A DNA stretch of 64,000 nucleotides. Source: an uncultured Myxococcales bacterium (GTDB lineage: Bacteria > Myxococcota_A > UBA9042 > DTJE01). Both the position numbers and the translations under genes were made by a program. The notes below the pieces were generated by a model that had not been told where the DNA came from, made no database searches, and saw nothing but the letters and a program-made list of their open reading frames with translations. This document shows, piece after piece, positions 59,570 through 64,000 of the stretch (position 1 is the stretch's first letter; every line of letters starts with the position of its first letter). The stretch lies in the NCBI GenBank assembly GCA_937975765.1, contig CALJUR010000108.1, positions 11,905 through 75,904 on the forward strand, given 5' to 3'.

Positions 59570-61249
59570 TCACCAGAAGTACACGTTCAGCACGACCAGC
59601 ACGACCAGTGCCACCGCGGCCCAGAAGCCCGGCCGGCCCAGCAGGCCCACCTTGCCGTCGTCCGCCTTGGGCGTCAGGCCCTTCACCAGGCCTTCCAGCT
59701 CGGCATCCGGCTTGGGCGCCGTGAACAGGCTGATCGCGACCGTCATGCCGAAGCAGACGATCCACGCCCACGACGCCTGCCACAGGTTCCGGGTCATGTC
59801 CGACGGCGTCGCCGTGAACGTCAGCACGCTGGCCAGGTCGCCGGAGATCCAGCCGAACCGGAACCCGATGAAGATGCCGAACGACGTGATCATGCCCGCC
59901 AGCAGGCCCCAGAACGCGCCCGCCGACGTGGTCCTCTTCCAGAACATGCCCAGCAGCATCGTCGCGAACAGCGGCGCATTGACCCACGAGAAGATGGCCT
60001 GGATGTAGTCCATGATCGTGTTGAACTGCATCGCCAGGTAGGCGGTGCCGACCGACAGCAGGATGCCGACGACCGTCGTGACGCGGCCGACCCACACGAG
60101 GTGTTCGTCCGACGCCTTCTTGTTGATGACCGCCCGGTAGATGTCGTAGGTCCACACGGTGTTGAACGCCGACACGTTGCCCGCCTGGCCCGCCATGAAG
60201 CCGGCCAGCAGCGCGGTGATGCCCAGGCCGACCAGGCCCACCGGGTAGTACCGCACGATCAGCAGCGGCAGCGCCGCGTCGTTCCACAACTTGCCGGGGT
60301 TGGACGGGTCCTCGGGCAGCTTGAATCCGCTGGCGGGGTCCATGCCCAGCTTGTACGCGACCAGGCCCGCGACCACGACGATGAAGGGCAGCGCCATCTT
60401 GAAGAACGACGCGGTGATCGGCGTCAGGCGCGCCGACCGCAGGTCCTTCGAACTGAACGCCCGCTGCACGACCAGGAAGTCCGTCGTCCAGTACCCGAAC
60501 GACAGCACGAAGCCCAGGCCCATCGCCAGGCCCAGCCACGTCACGCCCATCGCGTTCGCGTCCGGGTCGCCCGTCGTGGACCAAAGCGTGGACATCGTGG
60601 ACGGCAGGCCGTTCATGACCTCGCCCAGGCCGCCGAACTCCATCACGCCCAGCACCGACACCAGGAACAGGCCCGCCCAGATCAGGAAGAACTGCACGAT
60701 CTCGGTGAAGATCGCGCTCATCAGGCCGCCCAGCGTGATGTAGCAGCCGATCGCGGCGGCCGACACCCACATCGACACGTGCCAGTCCCAGCCCAGCAGC
60801 AGGTTGAACACCAGCGCCATCAGGTACAGGTTGATGCCGCTCATCAGCAGCGTCATGATGGCGAACGAGAAGGCGTTCAGCAGGCGCGTCCGCTCGTCGA
60901 ACCGCAGTTTCAGGTACCCGGGCACCGAGTGGATCTTGCTGCTGTAGTAGAAGGGCATCATGTACAGGCCCAGGAACAGCATCGCCGGGATGGCGCCGAC
61001 CCAGTAGAAGTGCGACACGAACATGCCGTACTTCATCGTGCCCCCGGTCCAGCCGAGGATCTCCAGCGCGCCCAGGTTCGCCGACAGGAAGGCCAGGCCA
61101 GCCACCCACGACGAGTTCTTGCGGCCGCCCATGAAGAAGTCCTCGCCGGTCTTGGTGAACTTCTTCAGGTACAGGCCGATCCCGATGATCGCGACGAAGT
61201 ACAGGACGATGATCGCCCAGTCCAGGAAGGCCAGTTCGATCGTGGGCAT
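59570..61249 (-). CDS. Sodium:solute symporter (SSS/SGLT family)
   Basis: 559 aa from ATG 61249 (AGGAGGTG upstream; a GTG two codons earlier is less well placed). SSS family features: DFFMGGRKNSSWVAGLAFLS, GSIxALExLGWxG-like ANLGALEILGWTGG, PFYYSSKIHSVPGYLKLRFD, GYWTTDFLVVQRAFSSKDL, and ALLAGFMAGQAGNVSAFNT. About 14 TM helices. SGLT-type members with GYWTTDF import sugars or related solutes; the neighbouring GH5 enzyme suggests a sugar. Confidence 0.94.
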   Translation of the reverse strand: MPTIELAFLDWAIIVLYFVAIIGIGLYLKKFTKTGEDFFMGGRKNSSWVAGLAFLSANLGALEILGWTGGTMKYGMFVSHFYWVGAIPAMLFLGLYMMPFYYSSKIHSVPGYLKLRFDERTRLLNAFSFAIMTLLMSGINLYLMALVFNLLLGWDWHVSMWVSAAAIGCYITLGGLMSAIFTEIVQFFLIWAGLFLVSVLGVMEFGGLGEVMNGLPSTMSTLWSTTGDPDANAMGVTWLGLAMGLGFVLSFGYWTTDFLVVQRAFSSKDLRSARLTPITASFFKMALPFIVVVAGLVAYKLGMDPASGFKLPEDPSNPGKLWNDAALPLLIVRYYPVGLVGLGITALLAGFMAGQAGNVSAFNTVWTYDIYRAVINKKASDEHLVWVGRVTTVVGILLSVGTAYLAMQFNTIMDYIQAIFSWVNAPLFATMLLGMFWKRTTSAGAFWGLLAGMITSFGIFIGFRFGWISGDLASVLTFTATPSDMTRNLWQASWAWIVCFGMTVAISLFTAPKPDAELEGLVKGLTPKADDGKVGLLGRPGFWAAVALVVLVVLNVYFW

Positions 61250-61282
61250 GGGCACCTCCTTGCAGCCGGCCTTGGCGGGCCG

Positions 61283-63928
61283 TCAGTTCCGGGATACCAC
61301 CTGGTCGCCCAGGATGAAGTAGTTCCAGTCCGTCGCCGGGCGCCGGTCCAGCGGCGGCAGGATCCGCACCCAGTGCCGCGCCCCCGGCGCATCGTTGGTC
61401 GGGTAGTGGTACAGGGTGCGCGAGGACCGGTCCCACTGCGCGAACCCGTCCGACAGCCACACGTAGAAGCCCTGGTCGTCCGGGTACTGCACCTCCGGTA
61501 CGAAGATCTCGGTCGGCGCGCCGGTCTCCTTGGCCTCGTACACCACCTCGAACTCGCGCTGGGGCGGAACCTCGCCCTTGTCCGGGTCGAAGTAGTGGAA
61601 CGGGCTGTAGAAGTGGATCGACACCGGCTTGCCGGCCAGGAACCTCGCGTAGGGCCGCGACCACGCCTGCGCGCACCGGAAGTGCCCGTCGGCCGCCGAC
61701 TTCGTCGTCGTGGTCACCACCGGCTTCGCCAGCCCGATGTCCCGGTCGATGGACAGGTCGGCGTCCGCCCAGCCCTGCCAGATGCTGAAGTCCTCCTTGT
61801 TCCACCAGTCGCCGTACCGCGGGTCGTTGTCCGGCGTGTAGCACCACAGGATCCGGTGCCGGCCCAGCCGTTCCAGCGATTCGTAGTAGTTGTCCAGGAT
61901 CTGCGACGACACCTCGTAGTCCGCCGCGTGCGACTTCTCGATGCCGCCGAAGTTGTAGTAGGTGCCGAACTCGCCCAGCACCGCGGGGATCTTCTCGAGG
62001 TTCCAGTCCACGATGTGGAACGTGCCCTCGATGCCGTCGTCGTACTCGCGGAACTTCACCTCCTCGGGGGTGAAGTCACGGGACGGGTGGTTGAAGCCCA
62101 GGAACGGGTAGATGTCCGCGTAGTAGTGCGGTTCGTAGACCGTGTCGGCCTCGTGGATCGCCTTGCAGGCCGCGTCGTCGCAGTCCACGGCCTTGCCGTA
62201 GGAGGCGGCGGCCGGGTCCCGGCACAGGCAGATGTGCGGCTTGGTCATGCCCTGGTCCCACATGCCGCCCGTGACGCCGCCCAGCACCATGCCGATGGAC
62301 ATCGCCGGCTCGAACCAGATCACCGCCTCGGGGTCCTCCTCGATGATCTCGCGCCCCACGACCTCGTAGAACGGCGTCATGAAGTTGCGGTCGTAGCCGA
62401 CGTTCAACGCGATGGTGCCCAGCAGGTCCGTGTACTGGAAGCCCCAGTCGTGCTTGATCTTCTCGATCTCGGCGTCCCAGGCCGCCTTCTTCGCGGGATA
62501 CGCGGCCTTCGCTGCCTGGTACGCCGCCTTCTCGTCCGCCGGGGCGCCGTCGCCCGGATCGACCGGCTCGGCCGGCTTCGCGGGCACCGCCGGCAGCAGC
62601 CGCAGCGCCGTGAACGCGTCGAAGGCCCAGGCCCCGGTCTCGTCGCCCAGCAGCCCGACCAGCGCCTCCTTGGCCCCCTGGTACGCGCCCGTCGTGAAGA
62701 TCGCCGCCGCCGCCGACATCGTGATGAAGTTGCCGTTCGGCTCGTTGATGATGTCGTATCCGATCACGTTGGTCGGCACCGTGCCGCCGTTGTAGTCCTT
62801 CATCGCCTTGACGACCGCGCGCCACATCTTCGCGTACCGCTCCTGCAGGTACAGGGAGATCGGCACGCCGTCCACCAGGTGGCCCTTGAAGGCGCCGCCG
62901 CGCTTGTACTTGTCGTCGTCGCCGAAGTACCCCGACAGCAGGCACGCGAAGTTGCGCGCCGTGTCGATGGACGTCATCGTCATCAGGCCCCAGTTCGTGA
63001 ACGGCAGCAGGTCCGAGGTGTCCGTCACGGGGACGGCCGGGTCGGGGACCTTGCCGATGAACTCGTTCACCCAGCCCGGGATCTCGACGGCGCCGCCGTC
63101 GCCCGCCGGCATGAACTTCTGGATCAGCGAGATCAGCGAGGACAGGTTCGCCTCGGAGATGCCCGAGACCAGGCGCGGCGTGCCCCAGTCCGGCGAGTCC
63201 AGGTTCTTCTCGAACAGGCACTTCTCGACCGCCCACCGCGGCGCGCCCTCGCCGCGCACCGCGTCGGTGTAGGGCGGCACCAGCGACAGCAGCATGTTCT
63301 CGATGCTGCCGCGCGGCGGGTGGACGGTCTTCCCGTCGTCGCCGGTGTAGGACGGCTCCTCGTTGTACATCGCGACCAGGTGCCGGCTGTACGAGTCCTG
63401 GTGCATGTCCAGCAGCATGTAGACGCCGTAGTGCTCGGCGATCCGGACCTGCCGCGCCACGGACTCCAGGTATTTCTGGTCGTACTTCCCCGGCCCCTCG
63501 TGCTCGACGCCCTCCCAGTTCAGCAGGAACCGGAAGACGTTGAAGCCGGCGTTGCGCAGTTTGAGGATCTCCTTCGCGGGCAGGCATGCGGCCTCGGACT
63601 CGGGCCGGAAGCGGCCGTCGGCGTCGAACGCGCAGCCGTCCAGTTCCCAGGGCTTGCCCACGTAGGACGGCACGCCGTTGTTGTTCGGCAGGCGCAGGTC
63701 CGTCGGCAGCAGGACCCGGCCGTCGACCGACTCGGGCACCTTCGTGCTGCCGGACAGGTTCACGCCGTGCAGTTGCACGTACCGCCCGTTCCGGTCCTTG
63801 AAGTGGGTCAGGTCCGTGGACACCCTCGATCGGGGCAGGGGGTCACGGACGGTGGCGCCCGGGTCGCAGGCGGTCGCGACGGCCAGCGAGGCCAGCAGGA
63901 CCGCGACGATCGTCGTGGGATTGCGCAT
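61283..63928 (-). CDS. GH5 glycosidase lipoprotein, endoglycoceramidase-like
   Basis: 881 aa from ATG 63928 (GGAGGAGGTG upstream). Lipobox-like LAVATAC. Family 5 (clan A) features: QLHGVNLSGS, NAGFNVFRFLLNWEGVEHEG, VYMLLDMHQDSYSRH, acid/base Glu in IGYDIINEPNGN, nucleophile Glu in VLGEFGTYYNFGG. The LLDMHQDxYS and NEP motifs are those of endoglycoceramidase-type GH5 enzymes. Large insertions (for example an Ala/Lys-rich segment near KAAYQAAKAAYPAKKAAW) make it longer than usual. A C-terminal beta domain of about 130 residues follows. It acts at the surface and feeds the SSS symporter 33 bases downstream. Confidence 0.82.
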   Translation of the reverse strand: MRNPTTIVAVLLASLAVATACDPGATVRDPLPRSRVSTDLTHFKDRNGRYVQLHGVNLSGSTKVPESVDGRVLLPTDLRLPNNNGVPSYVGKPWELDGCAFDADGRFRPESEAACLPAKEILKLRNAGFNVFRFLLNWEGVEHEGPGKYDQKYLESVARQVRIAEHYGVYMLLDMHQDSYSRHLVAMYNEEPSYTGDDGKTVHPPRGSIENMLLSLVPPYTDAVRGEGAPRWAVEKCLFEKNLDSPDWGTPRLVSGISEANLSSLISLIQKFMPAGDGGAVEIPGWVNEFIGKVPDPAVPVTDTSDLLPFTNWGLMTMTSIDTARNFACLLSGYFGDDDKYKRGGAFKGHLVDGVPISLYLQERYAKMWRAVVKAMKDYNGGTVPTNVIGYDIINEPNGNFITMSAAAAIFTTGAYQGAKEALVGLLGDETGAWAFDAFTALRLLPAVPAKPAEPVDPGDGAPADEKAAYQAAKAAYPAKKAAWDAEIEKIKHDWGFQYTDLLGTIALNVGYDRNFMTPFYEVVGREIIEEDPEAVIWFEPAMSIGMVLGGVTGGMWDQGMTKPHICLCRDPAAASYGKAVDCDDAACKAIHEADTVYEPHYYADIYPFLGFNHPSRDFTPEEVKFREYDDGIEGTFHIVDWNLEKIPAVLGEFGTYYNFGGIEKSHAADYEVSSQILDNYYESLERLGRHRILWCYTPDNDPRYGDWWNKEDFSIWQGWADADLSIDRDIGLAKPVVTTTTKSAADGHFRCAQAWSRPYARFLAGKPVSIHFYSPFHYFDPDKGEVPPQREFEVVYEAKETGAPTEIFVPEVQYPDDQGFYVWLSDGFAQWDRSSRTLYHYPTNDAPGARHWVRILPPLDRRPATDWNYFILGDQVVSRN

Positions 63929-63946
63929 GGTCACCTCCTCCACCGC

Positions 63947-64000
63947 CTAGAAGACCAGGGACAGGGCGGCCTCGGCCCACCAGATGCCGTCGGTCTTCCT
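63947..64000 (-). CDS. C-terminal end of an outer-membrane beta-barrel gene (truncated by window)
   Basis: Seventeen codons, ending WWAEAALSLVF and a TAG at 63947-63949. An amphipathic last strand with terminal Phe is the usual outer-membrane barrel assembly signal. It lies 18 bases upstream of the GH5 gene, so probably the first part of the same operon. Only the tail is in the window, so family cannot be judged. Confidence 0.5.
   Translation of the reverse strand, partial: RKTDGIWWAEAALSLVF

Noticed and set aside
1..64000. tRNA, rRNA, riboswitch or attachment sites
   Set aside because: I looked for GGTTCGA-type T-arms, rRNA-like stretches and known leader motifs and found none that hold up. 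A covariance-model scan would be decisive.

Overview
The window is a high-GC (about 70%), densely packed chromosomal segment of a Gram-negative bacterium. Many lipoproteins carry a lipobox Cys, there are several outer-membrane beta-barrels (FadL family and others), a sigma-54-dependent two-component system, an ECF sigma factor, and a very large Cys-rich surface lipoprotein with MopE-type Cys/Asp motifs. That mix is typical of Myxococcota and related former Deltaproteobacteria. The assignment is an inference; no rRNA or taxonomic marker was found. I saw no tRNA, rRNA, CRISPR array, phage or complete insertion sequence.

Layout. 1-3108: truncated Cys-rich repeat lipoprotein (minus). 3263-4642: AtoE-type short-chain fatty-acid transporter. 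4945-6818: two-gene AAA ATPase + DUF4276 (Toprim-like) island of visibly lower GC, a defence candidate. 7279-13673: lipoproteins, a secreted small protein, an Old Yellow Enzyme/SDR pair and a barrel. 13810-18930: operon of a VolA-N-terminus-like lipoprotein, a FadL porin and a 5'-nucleotidase lipoprotein. 19056-22334: unusual 1092-aa lipoprotein ending in an endonuclease/exonuclease/phosphatase (EEP) domain. 22480-27662: histidine kinase, NtrC-type regulator, then a good sigma-54 promoter and an operon of Asp/Gly calcium-loop secreted proteins plus a beta-barrel. 28137-30951: two sodium:amino-acid symporters. 31044-38639: amino-sugar/sugar genes (NagB-like, aldose epimerase, BadF-type kinase) mixed with DUF1846 and DUF2804. 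38746-47933: two GT-C-like membrane proteins divergent from a six-gene epimerase/aminotransferase/ABC-exporter operon, probably surface glycan related. 48295-53947 (minus): ECF sigma, anti-sigma, exported protein, a divergent pgk, tpiA, secG, parA and parB, with a parS-like site on the parA start codon. 53984-59158 (minus): UDP-sugar pyrophosphorylase, galactokinase, a radical SAM gene interrupted by a 12-bp poly-G tract, and a cupin-like protein. 59246-64000 (minus): small membrane protein, SSS symporter, GH5 glycosidase and the last codons of an outer-membrane barrel.

Two intergenic repeat families punctuate the segment. One is a GGTGACTGTCCCTGAAT repeat abutting gene 3' ends, which also bounds a 125-bp AT-richer element. 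The other is a GC-rich palindrome built on GGGCGGGGGCCCCGTCCC. The most interesting items are the sigma-54/calcium-loop module, the poly-G-interrupted radical SAM gene, a PGK that has lost several substrate-binding residues while sitting in its canonical operon, and the AAA/DUF4276 pair.
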